Numbered from the stretch's first letter, positions 1 through 6,449 are shown. The stretch: DNA of 8,261 nucleotides from Candidatus Pullichristensenella stercoripullorum (GCA_018712885.1 DVGE01000197.1:1-8261); one strand, 5' to 3'. Numbers and translations: made by a program. Notes: generated from the sequence alone by a model not told the origin.

Positions 1-668
1 TCGTAGGCGAGGTTCACCGGGTGCTTGAGCGGCAGGTTCCAGATGGGGAAGGTCTCGAACTTGGCGTAACCGGCCTTGATGCCGCGCTTGTACTCGTGGT
101 AGAGCTGGCTCAAACACGTGGCCATCTTGCCCGAGCCGGGGCCGGGCGCGGTGACCACCACCAGTTCGCGGCTGGTCTCGATATAGTCGTTGCGGCCGTA
201 GCCGTCGCTCGAGACGATGTGGTTGAGGTTGGAGGGATAGCCCTCGATGGCGTAGTGGCGGAACACGCGGATGCCCTGATTTTCCAGCCGCCGCTTGTAG
301 GCCTCCGCCGCCTGCCCGCCGAAGCGGGTGATGACCACGCTGCCCACATACAGCCCCGCTTCGCGGAAGGCGTCGATGAGGCGCAGCGTCTCCGCGTCGT
401 AGCCGATGCCCAGGTCGCCGCGCAGCTTGTTGGATTCGATGTCCTGCGCGTTGACGGCGATCACCACCTCGGCGCGGTCGGCCAGCGTTTTGAGCATGCG
501 CAATTTGCTGTCGGGCTGAAAGCCGGGCAGGACGCGCGAGGCGTGGTTGTCGTCGAACAATTTGCCGCCAAATTCCAGATACAGCTTGCCGCCGAACTGC
601 TCGATGCGCTCGCGGATGCGCTCGGACTGCAGGCGGATGTACATGTCGTTGTCAAATCCCTGCCGCAT
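1..668 (-). CDS. DUF1846 / UPF0371 family protein, N-terminal 222 residues (3' end outside window)
   Basis: The protein starts MRQGFDNDMYIRLQSERI and matches the conserved DUF1846 (UPF0371) N-terminus as I know the family. Landmarks are KLYLEFGGKLFDDNHASRVLPGF written in pieces: LYLEFGGKL near residues 29-37 and ASRVLPGF at about 43-50, then VVIAVNAQDIESNKLRGDLG, VVITRFGGQAAE, EGYPSNLNHIVSSDGYG and VVVTAPGPGSGKMATCLSQL. The last contains GPGSGK, which resembles a nucleotide-binding P-loop, followed by LYHEYKRG. Family members are about 490-505 residues, so roughly 270 are missing beyond position 1. The molecular function is not known to me; cytoplasmic location is inferred from the lack of a signal peptide or membrane helix. 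The ATG (668-666) shares its A with the TGA of the glucokinase gene (TGATG). A GGGGAGG ribosome binding site lies at 677-683, 8 bases upstream, inside the glucokinase gene, so the two are translationally coupled. Confidence 0.9.
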   Translation of the reverse strand, partial: MRQGFDNDMYIRLQSERIRERIEQFGGKLYLEFGGKLFDDNHASRVLPGFQPDSKLRMLKTLADRAEVVIAVNAQDIESNKLRGDLGIGYDAETLRLIDAFREAGLYVGSVVITRFGGQAAEAYKRRLENQGIRVFRHYAIEGYPSNLNHIVSSDGYGRNDYIETSRELVVVTAPGPGSGKMATCLSQLYHEYKRGIKAGYAKFETFPIWNLPLKHPVNLAY

Positions 669-1618
669 CACACGTTCCTCCCCAGCATGGCTGCGCCGAT
701 GATGCCCGCGTCGTTGCCCATGCGGGCCAGCTCCACCCGCGCCCATGAGAGCGCCGGGCAGTACACATAGTCGCCCAGCGCGGCGCGCACGGCGTCGAGC
801 AAAAAGTTGCCCGCATGGGCCACGCCGCCGCCGAGCACGAGCATGTCAGGATCGTAGATGTTGATGAGATTGGCAAGCCCCACGCACAGGTACTTCACAT
901 ACGTCTCAAAGATGCCCGCGCAGTCCGCGTCGCCCGCCTTGGCAAGGTCGAGCACGGCCTTGGCGTTGAGGTTCGCGGCGTCGCCGCCCATCTGCCGGGC
1001 GAGAGCGCAATCGGGTTTTTCCTCCATCAGCGCGCGGCCCATGCGGATGATGGCCGTGGCGCTGGCGTACTTTTCCCAGCAGCCGCGGTGGCCGCAGTTG
1101 CAGGGTTCGCCGTCCACCACCACCACCATGTGGCCGATCTCGCCGCCCACGCCGTGCGCGCCGGTGTGTATGCGTTGATCGCGCACGATGCCGCCGCCCA
1201 CGCCGGTGCCAAGGGTGATGAGTATGCTGCTGGAAACATCCTTGGAAGCGCCGAAGGCGCTCTCCGCCAGCGCCGCGACGTTGGCGTCGTTGTCTACATA
1301 CACGGGAAGGCCCAGCGCGTCGCGCAGGCGCTGCATGAGCGGCACGTCCACCCAGCCGAGGTTGTTGCAGAAGGCGACCAGCCCGGTCTTCGGGCTCTGT
1401 TCGCCGGGAATGCCCACGCCCACGGCGGCGACCTCCGCCATTTCATGTCCGCTTTCGCGCACGATATGGCGGCAAAGCTCGGCCATATCCGCGGCGATGT
1501 CCTCAAAATCGCGCTCGATGCCGGTCTTGCAGCTGGATTTGTACAGTATCTGTCCCGCTTCGTCCACCACGCCGGCCTTGGCGGTGGTGCCGCCCACGTC
1601 GATGCCGATGTATAACAC
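668..1618 (-). CDS. glcK: ROK family glucokinase
   Basis: A 316-residue cytoplasmic sugar kinase, most likely ATP-dependent glucose phosphorylation to glucose 6-phosphate. Visible motifs: phosphate-binding GIDVGGTTAKAGVV (5-18), sugar-binding and catalytic DNDANVAALAE (109-119, with D111 as expected catalytic base), LGTGVGGGI (136-144), and the ROK signature GEIGH (159-163) leading to CNCGHRGCWEKYAS (173-186). H163, C173, C175 and C180 fit the ROK structural zinc site. ADP-binding VLGGGV follows near residue 263. Length is normal and no key residue is missing. It starts with GTG (1618-1616); the next Met (M45) would remove the phosphate loop, so GTG is right. Its GAGGAA ribosome binding site lies in the last codons of hprK, leaving only 2 bases between the genes. 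ROK kinases also include N-acetylglucosamine, mannose and fructose kinases; glucose is the best guess from overall similarity and the hprK context. ROK repressors are excluded because there is no N-terminal DNA-binding domain. Confidence 0.92.
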   Translation of the reverse strand: MLYIGIDVGGTTAKAGVVDEAGQILYKSSCKTGIERDFEDIAADMAELCRHIVRESGHEMAEVAAVGVGIPGEQSPKTGLVAFCNNLGWVDVPLMQRLRDALGLPVYVDNDANVAALAESAFGASKDVSSSILITLGTGVGGGIVRDQRIHTGAHGVGGEIGHMVVVVDGEPCNCGHRGCWEKYASATAIIRMGRALMEEKPDCALARQMGGDAANLNAKAVLDLAKAGDADCAGIFETYVKYLCVGLANLINIYDPDMLVLGGGVAHAGNFLLDAVRAALGDYVYCPALSWARVELARMGNDAGIIGAAMLGRNV

Positions 1619-1620
1619 GT

Positions 1621-2556
1621 CTATTCCTCGCTTTCTTCCTGCTGGGCGCGCATGGCGCGTTCCATATGGCGGTGCGCCAGCTCCTGCGCGGCGTTGTAGC
1701 CCATCTGCTTGAGGCGGAAGTTGCGCGCCGCCACCTCCAGCACGATGGCCAGGTTGCGCCCGGGGTGGATGGGGATGAGTATGTAGGGCACCTTCACCCC
1801 GAGGATCTCCCCGTACTGATCCGTCAGGCCCAGCCGGTCGTACTCCTTGCCCTGCTGCCAGTTTTCCAATTTTACTTCCAGGTCGATGGTCTTGGAGCGG
1901 ATGACCGCGCCCACGCCGTACATGGTGGCGATGTCGATGATGCCCACGCCGCGGATCTCCATAAAATGCCGCACCAGTTCCGGCGATTCGCCCACCAGAC
2001 GGTCGTCCGACACGCGGCGGATGTCCACCACGTCGTCCGCCACCAGCTGATGGCCGCGCTTGACCAGTTCGATGGCCGTCTCGCTCTTGCCCACGCCGCT
2101 TTCGCCGGTGATGAGCAGGCCGCTGCCGTAAACGTTGACCAGCACGCCGTGCATGGTCTCGCGCGGGGCCAGATAATCGCGCAAAAACGAGATCAGATCC
2201 ACTTCCACCTGCACGGTCTCCGGCGCGGCGGAGTAGATGGGTATCTTGCGCGCCGCGCCCAGCACCAGCATCTCGTCAAAGCAGGGGATGGAGCGGGCGA
2301 TGATGATGCAGGGGATGTCGTAGCTGAAAAAGCGCGTCAGCCGCTCGTGGCGGGTGGCCTTGTCCAGCATGGAGAGGTAGGTCATCTCCACCATGCCCAG
2401 CAGCTGCGGGCGCTCATAGCCGAAGAAATCCCAGTACCCGGCCAGCTGCAATCCGGGGCGGTTGACGTTGGATACTTCGATGTTCAGCCGCCCGTTCTCG
2501 GCGGCAACGATGGTCTTCAGCTCCAGGGCCTTGACAAGATCCGCTTCCAGAACCAT
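1621..2556 (-). CDS. hprK: HPr kinase/phosphorylase
   Basis: Bifunctional enzyme that phosphorylates HPr (and usually Crh) on Ser46 with ATP or pyrophosphate, and reverses the reaction when phosphate is high. HPr-Ser-P is the corepressor of CcpA in carbon catabolite repression. The 311-residue length is typical. The N-terminal domain carries NRPGLQLAGYWDFF (32-45). The C-terminal catalytic domain carries the conserved H136, Walker A GESGVGKSETA (151-161), LVADDVVDI (171-179, acidic pair D174/D175), the HPrK signature MEIRGVGIIDI (199-209), and the C-terminal IPIHPGRNLAIVLEVAARNF stretch (261-280). H264 is where Arg or Lys is more usual. The ATG (2556-2554) has GGAGG at 2564-2568, inside the last codons of the HAD gene, spaced 7 bases. 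It sits second in a four-gene operon. HPr itself (ptsH) is not in the window. Confidence 0.97.
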   Translation of the reverse strand: MVLEADLVKALELKTIVAAENGRLNIEVSNVNRPGLQLAGYWDFFGYERPQLLGMVEMTYLSMLDKATRHERLTRFFSYDIPCIIIARSIPCFDEMLVLGAARKIPIYSAAPETVQVEVDLISFLRDYLAPRETMHGVLVNVYGSGLLITGESGVGKSETAIELVKRGHQLVADDVVDIRRVSDDRLVGESPELVRHFMEIRGVGIIDIATMYGVGAVIRSKTIDLEVKLENWQQGKEYDRLGLTDQYGEILGVKVPYILIPIHPGRNLAIVLEVAARNFRLKQMGYNAAQELAHRHMERAMRAQQEESEE

Positions 2557-2559
2557 GCT

Positions 2560-3372
2560 TCAACCTCCGATCTCCCCGCGCGCGAGCAGCTCTTCGAGCA
2601 CCCGCGCCACGCCGTCTTCCGTGTTGGCCGGCGCGTGCAGAGGCACGCGCGCGAGCACGTCTTCGCTGGCGTTTTCCATGGCGTAGCCGCGCCCGGCGTA
2701 TTCGAGCATGCCTACGTCGTTGCCCGCGTCGCCGAAAGCGGCGATCTCCTCGCGCGCCACGCCGAGCTTTTCGGCCAGGGCGCGCAGCGCGCCGCCCTTG
2801 TCCACTTCGCCGGCCACGATCTCCAGATACGTGGGGCAAGAGAACATCAACCGCAGCTGCGGGAAGGCGGCGGCCATTTCCTCGCGGAGACGGACGAGCG
2901 CTTCGTGCGCTCCCAGGCACAGCAGCTTCAGCGGCGGGCGCTCGATCCACGCGGAGAGCGGCTGCCCGGTCTGCGTGCCGTTGTAGCGCACGCGCCCCTC
3001 GTATTCGTCGCAGACCGAGGGATCGCGCTTCTGATAATACAGTCCCCGCTCGGGGAAATACTGTATGAAGACGCCGCGCGCCTCAGCCATGGCGCAGACC
3101 GCGCGCGCGGTCTCAACGGGTATGTCCGTCTTGAACAGCGGCGCGCCGTCCCGCCATTCGCACACCATGCCGCCGTTGAAGACGATCATCGGCGCGTTGG
3201 TCTGCAGTTGCTCGGCAAATGGGCGCGCCGTTTCATACATGCGCCCGCTGGCGATGACGAAGCGCGCCCCCGCCTCCATCACGCGCTGTACGGCGCGGAC
3301 CGTGCGGGGCGAAAGTTCGCTGTTTTCGTTGAGCAGTGTGGAGTCCATATCCGTGGCGATGAGCCGTATCAT
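2560..3372 (-). CDS. Cof-type HAD-IIB family hydrolase (probable sugar-phosphate phosphatase)
   Basis: A 270-residue cytoplasmic phosphatase of the Cof/YbhA/YidA group. Motif I is DMDSTLL (8-14), giving nucleophile D8 and acid/base D10; the usual DGT is DST here. Motif II is FVIASGR (38-44, S42). After the C2-type cap (about 80-185) comes LEIVAGEVDKGGALR (183-197, motif III K192), then motif IV FGDAGNDVGML (213-223, with D215, N218 and D219 as Mg ligands). Relatives dephosphorylate sugar phosphates, FMN or pyridoxal phosphate, and the substrate cannot be read from sequence. I chose the ATG at 3372-3370, although the frame stays open to 3447. At 3372, AGGGGG (3380-3385) is spaced 7 bases, HAD motif I falls at its normal place, and the longer version would include the promoter. 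It is the first gene of the hprK operon and ends 3 bases before hprK. Confidence 0.92.
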   Translation of the reverse strand: MIRLIATDMDSTLLNENSELSPRTVRAVQRVMEAGARFVIASGRMYETARPFAEQLQTNAPMIVFNGGMVCEWRDGAPLFKTDIPVETARAVCAMAEARGVFIQYFPERGLYYQKRDPSVCDEYEGRVRYNGTQTGQPLSAWIERPPLKLLCLGAHEALVRLREEMAAAFPQLRLMFSCPTYLEIVAGEVDKGGALRALAEKLGVAREEIAAFGDAGNDVGMLEYAGRGYAMENASEDVLARVPLHAPANTEDGVARVLEELLARGEIGG

Positions 3373-3394
3373 ATGTATTCCCCCTAACGTTTCT

Positions 3395-3423
3395 ATTCTA
3401 CCGTATTTTCCGCCGCGATGCAA
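3395..3423 (-). promoter_or_regulatory. Sigma-A-type promoter for the HAD-hprK-glcK-DUF1846 operon
   Basis: Read on the minus strand, TTGCAT (3423-3418) and TAGAAT (3400-3395) are separated by exactly 17 bases. The -10 matches 5 of 6 consensus bases and the -35 matches 3 of 6. Transcription would start near 3388, giving a short leader of about 16 bases that includes the AGGGGG ribosome binding site at 3380-3385. It lies in one of the few AT-richer patches of the window. No other good promoter is seen before hprK, glcK or the DUF1846 gene. The promoter is inferred from sequence only. Confidence 0.6.
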
Positions 3424-3427
3424 GAGC

Positions 3428-3471
3428 GGAAACGCCGCCGCTGGCAAAAATCTCCGCGCTTGGAAACGGCG
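3428..3471. repeat. Pair of GGAAACGSCG direct repeats in the divergent control region, one cre-like
   Basis: GGAAACGCCG (3428-3437) and GGAAACGGCG (3462-3471) are 9/10 identical and 34 bases apart, about three helical turns. Both lie just upstream of the -35 box of the hprK operon and upstream of the DUF1614 gene. The second copy sits in a window (3460-3474) that fits 8 of the 10 defined positions of the CcpA cre consensus WTGNAANCGNWNNCW; the first fits only 6. This may be an operator, but short GC-rich repeats can arise by chance. Confidence 0.25.
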
Positions 3472-3507
3472 ATTCGGGAAATGCTAGAAAAGCAGGAGGG
3501 ATGTATC

Positions 3508-4176
3508 ATGTCCATCGGACTCATCGTTCTCATCATTACCGGCCTTTTGGTGATCTTCGGCGCGGGACAGCGCGCCCTCGACCGCCTGCGGCTCACCGAC
3601 AAGCAGGCGCTTTTGTGCATCGCCCTCATCATCGGCCTGGGCTTCGTGCCGGATATCCCGCTGGGCGGGAACGTCACCCTCAACCTCGGCGGCTGCGCGG
3701 TGCCGCTCATCCTCTGCGGCTATCTGTTCGCGCGCGCCGGCACGTGGAAGGAGCGCGGCCGCGCTATCGCCGCCTCGCTGGTCACGGGTGTGGTCTGCTA
3801 TATCATCGGCCGCTACACCGCCGATGAGCCGGAGACGATCACCTTCGACCCCAACTACCTTTACGGCGTGGCCGGCGGCGTCATCGCCTATCTGTTCGGC
3901 CGCTCGCGCCGCGCGGCGTTCATCGCCGGCGTCACAGGCGTGCTCATCGCCGACGTCATCGCTTCCATCGAGGTCTGGTCGCGCGGCATAGACCAGACGC
4001 TCGCCCTCGGCGGCGCTGGCGCTTACGACGCGGTGGTCATCTCCGGCATCCTCGCGGTGCTGCTCAGCGAGCTCATCGGCGAGATCGCCGAGCGCATGGC
4101 GCGGGGCAAGCGCCGCCCCGACCGCGAATACAGCATCGAAAGCGGCGAATTCCTAAGAAGGGAGCGGGAAAAATGA
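3508..4176 (+). CDS. DUF1614 family polytopic membrane protein
   Basis: A 222-residue integral membrane protein with about six or seven hydrophobic segments (roughly 2-20, 34-52, 62-75, 87-101, 117-131, 137-153, 174-193) and a basic, charged C-terminal tail from about 196. Family-like landmarks are NLGGCAVPLILCGYLFA (59-75), VTGVLIADVIASIEVW (142-157) and the loop GGAGAYDAVVISGILAVLL (168-186). This fits DUF1614, whose biochemical role is unknown to me. The start is ATG 3508, set by AGGAGGG at 3494-3500 with 7-base spacing; the frame is open from 3418 but has no ribosome binding site there. It overlaps spoIIP by ATGA (4173-4176), so the two are translationally coupled, which suggests a role linked to SpoIIP or forespore engulfment. 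That role is inference from context. The family call rests on remembered motifs. Confidence 0.8.
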   Translation: MSIGLIVLIITGLLVIFGAGQRALDRLRLTDKQALLCIALIIGLGFVPDIPLGGNVTLNLGGCAVPLILCGYLFARAGTWKERGRAIAASLVTGVVCYIIGRYTADEPETITFDPNYLYGVAGGVIAYLFGRSRRAAFIAGVTGVLIADVIASIEVWSRGIDQTLALGGAGAYDAVVISGILAVLLSELIGEIAERMARGKRRPDREYSIESGEFLRREREK

Positions 4177-5246
4177 AGCGCCTGTGGATATTGCTTCTGT
4201 TGCTTGCCGTCTTCGCCGTCCCCGCGCGGGCGGAGATGGACGGCGACGCCGTCTATACGCTCTATGACGGCCAGGGGAACGAACTGACCATGCGCGCCGG
4301 CCGCATGTTCGTCGGCGACGAATATATCTCGGGCGACGACCGCCTCTACCGCGTGGCCAGCGTGGACGACGCGCAAAAGACAGCGCGCGCCGAATACATC
4401 GGCCCCGCGACGCTCGACGAAGCGGCGGCGACGGCCTTCGCCTCGCTGATCGCCCGCGCCGAGTCGGAAAAGAAGATCGCCATGTACTCCACCCACTCCG
4501 ACGAGAGCTACGTGCCCTCGGACGGCGAATCTTCCAAACTGGAGGACGCCGGCATCTACGACGTGGGCGAGGCGCTGGCCAAGAGCTTTGAAGAGCGCGG
4601 CATCGAGGTGGTCTACTCCAAGGAGACCTTCCACCCCCACGACGCCGGCGCCTACCGCCGCTCGCGCCGCACGGCGGAAGAGCTGCTCAAGGATGATCCC
4701 GACGCGCTGCTCGACATCCACCGCGACGCCATCCCCGCCGAGCAGTACGAGACGGAGGTGGACGGCGAGGACGTGAGCATGGTGCGTCTGTTCGTCGGCC
4801 GTTCCAACCCCAACGGCGAGGAGAACAAGGCCTTCGCCCAGCAGATCAAGGCCGTGGCCGACGAGGAATACCCCGGCCTTGTCAAGGACATCTATATCGG
4901 CAAGGGCAACTACAACCAGGAGCTCTATCCCCGCGCGCTGCTGCTGGAGATGGGCACGCACGAGATCGAGAAGGAAAAGGCCATGGCCTCAACGGACTAC
5001 ATTGCCGACGTCATCGCCGAAGTGCTGTATGGCGAGAGCGCCAAGGCTGAGGAGAGCGCGGACGCTGGCGGCGCGGCCTCAGGCGTTTTCTGGGTCATCG
5101 GCGCGGTGATCGTCATCGCCGTTATCTACGCGCTGGCCTCCACGGGGCGCCTTTCCGCCATCTGGAACAAGATCAGGCGCACTGGCAGCGAGATGACCGC
5201 CGGCGCGGTGGGCAAAAAGCCCGACAAGGGCGATCGGGAACGCTGA
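4173..5246 (+). CDS. spoIIP: Stage II sporulation protein P (SpoIIP), peptidoglycan amidase/endopeptidase, C-terminally anchored form
   Basis: A 357-residue cell-wall hydrolase. In Bacillus, SpoIIP works with SpoIID and SpoIIM to thin septal peptidoglycan and drive forespore engulfment. Order of parts: signal peptide 1-20 (LLLLLAVFAV, then ARA|E as a plausible signal peptidase site); a small beta-rich region about 25-78 (YTLYDGQGNEL, VGDEYISGDDRLYRV); and the SpoIIP catalytic domain about 100-287. The latter has YSTHSDESYVPSDGE (105-119), AYRRSRRTAEELL (160-172), DIHRDA (181-186), GRSNPN (209-214) and LLLEMGTHE (256-264). H108, H183 and E259 are the expected zinc or catalytic residues by analogy with the SpoIIP/amidase fold. 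A membrane helix follows at about 305-322, then a basic cytoplasmic tail to 357. The B. subtilis protein (about 400 residues) is anchored at its N-terminus instead. The ATG lies in an ATGA overlap with the DUF1614 gene, with AAGGGAG at 4158-4164. No convincing sigma-E or sigma-F promoter was found. Confidence 0.92.
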   Translation: MKRLWILLLLLAVFAVPARAEMDGDAVYTLYDGQGNELTMRAGRMFVGDEYISGDDRLYRVASVDDAQKTARAEYIGPATLDEAAATAFASLIARAESEKKIAMYSTHSDESYVPSDGESSKLEDAGIYDVGEALAKSFEERGIEVVYSKETFHPHDAGAYRRSRRTAEELLKDDPDALLDIHRDAIPAEQYETEVDGEDVSMVRLFVGRSNPNGEENKAFAQQIKAVADEEYPGLVKDIYIGKGNYNQELYPRALLLEMGTHEIEKEKAMASTDYIADVIAEVLYGESAKAEESADAGGAASGVFWVIGAVIVIAVIYALASTGRLSAIWNKIRRTGSEMTAGAVGKKPDKGDRER

Positions 5247-5247
5247 A

Positions 5248-5281
5248 CGGTGGGCGGGGGAGAGAGCTTCCCCGCCCATCG
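5248..5281 (+). terminator. Long GC-rich stem-loop after spoIIP, no T-tract (possible terminator or processing hairpin)
   Basis: Two bases after the spoIIP stop, 5248-5259 pairs with 5270-5281 as a 12-bp stem with one G-T wobble. Three further inner pairs (5260/5269 wobble, 5261/5268, 5262/5267) leave an AGAG tetraloop, so about 15 bp in all. The next bases are CTTGAAAAGG, which is not the T-run of a normal intrinsic terminator, and neither side is T-rich on the minus strand. It fills most of the 53-base gap before the MFS gene. It may end or slow transcription, or protect the 3' end of the spoIIP message. Confidence 0.4.
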
Positions 5282-5299
5282 CTTGAAAAGGGGGATGGC

Positions 5300-6442
5300 A
5301 TGCGCGTCAAGGCGTACATGGCCGCCTACTATCTCGCGCAGGCGGTCTACCAGAGCTACATGAGCCTCTTTTACCGCGCGCGGGGGCTGGACGCGGCGGC
5401 CCTCGGCGCGCTCTACGCGCTCACGGCGGCGGCCTCTGTTCCGGGACAGCTGCTTTTCGGCGCGGCGGCGGATCGCGCGCGCGTCCCCGGCCGCGTGCTG
5501 CGCGCGCTGCTGCTCGCTTCTGCGGCGCTGCTGCTTTTGCAGGCGCTCGCGCGCGACGCCTTCGCCCTCTTCGCCCTTTCGATGCTCTTCGGCTTTGTCT
5601 ATACGTCGGTGCAGCCCATCGGCGACGCCCTCGCCCTTGAATGTCTGGCGCGCGAACAAAGGCCCTTTGGCCCCGCGCGGCTGATGGGCGCGCTGGCGTT
5701 CGCGGCTTCGGCGCTCGTCTTTGGCTTTCTGCTCGACGCCTCGGGGCGGGAAGGGCTGGTGGCGCTGGCGGCGGCGGCGCTGATGCTTTTCGCGCTTCTT
5801 GCCTCGTTCCTGCTCGGCGGCGAAAAGCGCCCGCGCGCGGCGGCGCGTCCCCTGCGCCTGCTCAAAGACCGGAGGCTTTTGCGCCTGCTCCTCTTCGTCC
5901 TCCCCGCGCAGGCGACGATGGGCTACTTCTACGTCTTTTTCCCCACGCGCTTTTTGCAGCTTCCAGGAGCGACGGGCGCGCTGCTGGGCTGGGCGAACCT
6001 CGTCTCCGCCCTGGCGGAGATCCCCTTCCTGCTCGTGGGCGACCGCCTCTTCGCGCGCTGGGACGCGGCGGGCACCGTGGCCGTAGCGACGCTGGCGCTG
6101 GGCGCGCGCTGGCTTTTGACGGGGCTGGGCGGGAACGTCTGCGTGCTGCTGGCCGCGCAGCTTTTGCACGGCCTTGGCTACATCGCCATCTCCCTGGGCA
6201 TGGCGCTCTACATCCGCCGCGAGGTGGCGAAGGAGGCGCAAGCCTCGGGGCAGGCGCTCCTGAGCGTCTTCTGCTACGGCCTCGCCCGCGTGCTGGGCGC
6301 CGCGCTGGGCGGCGCGGCGGCGCGCGCCTTTGGCGAAGCGGGCGGCTTCGTCGCCTGCGCGCTGCTGTGCTTTTCGTCCCTGGCGATATTTTTCCCGATG
6401 TGGAAGGAAGCGTTTTGCAATTCGCGCCGGGATATGCTATAA
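5300..6442 (+). CDS. MFS transporter, MFS_1_like / PPP (HcaT-type) group
   Basis: A 380-residue, very hydrophobic protein (Ala and Leu dominate) with about 11-12 predicted membrane helices in two halves joined by a basic loop near residues 175-192. The cytoplasmic loop between helices 2 and 3 has GAAADRARVPGR (54-65), a form of MFS motif A. SVQPIGDALALE (103-114) and FGPARLMGALAFAAS (123-137) resemble the paired landmarks of the MFS_1_like family (PL.DA.AL and YG..R.WGS.G.), known from phenylpropionate permease HcaT and nucleoside/sugar symporters. The substrate cannot be assigned. The start is ATG 5300, with GGGGG at 5290-5294 five bases upstream; the nearer ATG at 5295 is out of frame. It follows spoIIP by 53 bases containing a strong hairpin. 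No promoter of its own is visible, so it may depend on read-through. Its stop codon lies inside the helD promoter. Confidence 0.85.
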   Translation: MRVKAYMAAYYLAQAVYQSYMSLFYRARGLDAAALGALYALTAAASVPGQLLFGAAADRARVPGRVLRALLLASAALLLLQALARDAFALFALSMLFGFVYTSVQPIGDALALECLAREQRPFGPARLMGALAFAASALVFGFLLDASGREGLVALAAAALMLFALLASFLLGGEKRPRAAARPLRLLKDRRLLRLLLFVLPAQATMGYFYVFFPTRFLQLPGATGALLGWANLVSALAEIPFLLVGDRLFARWDAAGTVAVATLALGARWLLTGLGGNVCVLLAAQLLHGLGYIAISLGMALYIRREVAKEAQASGQALLSVFCYGLARVLGAALGGAAARAFGEAGGFVACALLCFSSLAIFFPMWKEAFCNSRRDML

Positions 6443-6443
6443 T
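6415..6443 (+). promoter_or_regulatory. Near-consensus extended -10 promoter for helD
   Basis: TTGCAA (6415-6420), a 17-base spacer and a perfect TATAAT (6438-6443), preceded by the extended -10 element TG at 6435-6436. Transcription should start near 6450. The -10 contains the TAA stop of the upstream MFS gene (6440-6442) and the -35 lies within its last codons. This is the best promoter in the window and indicates housekeeping sigma-A transcription of helD independent of the transporter. Confidence 0.8.
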
Positions 6444-6449
6444 GAAAAT

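Noticed and set aside
1109..1125. A short CCA/GTG triplet run within glcK
   Set aside because: It simply encodes the VVVV stretch (165-168) of the kinase; too short to be a meaningful microsatellite.
1666..3387. A 573-codon open frame on the plus strand, opposite hprK and the HAD gene
   Set aside because: The translation is rich in His, Val, Ala and Gln with no domain, and it mirrors two genes with full sets of catalytic motifs on the other strand.
3460..3490. TTGGAA and TAGAAA as a plus-strand promoter for the DUF1614-spoIIP pair
   Set aside because: The spacer is 19 bases and the start would fall near 3497, inside the AGGAGGG ribosome binding site. I also looked for sigma-E and sigma-F type boxes and found no convincing match.
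3418..3507. An upstream ATG (3418) that would add 30 residues to the DUF1614 protein
   Set aside because: The extra residues are charged and unlike a family N-terminus, there is no ribosome binding site, and ATG 3508 has a near-perfect one.
5126..6241. A 371-codon minus-strand frame with a very Arg/Gln/Glu-rich product
   Set aside because: It is the antisense of a Leu/Ala-rich membrane transporter; the complement of Leu, Ala and Ser codons gives this composition.
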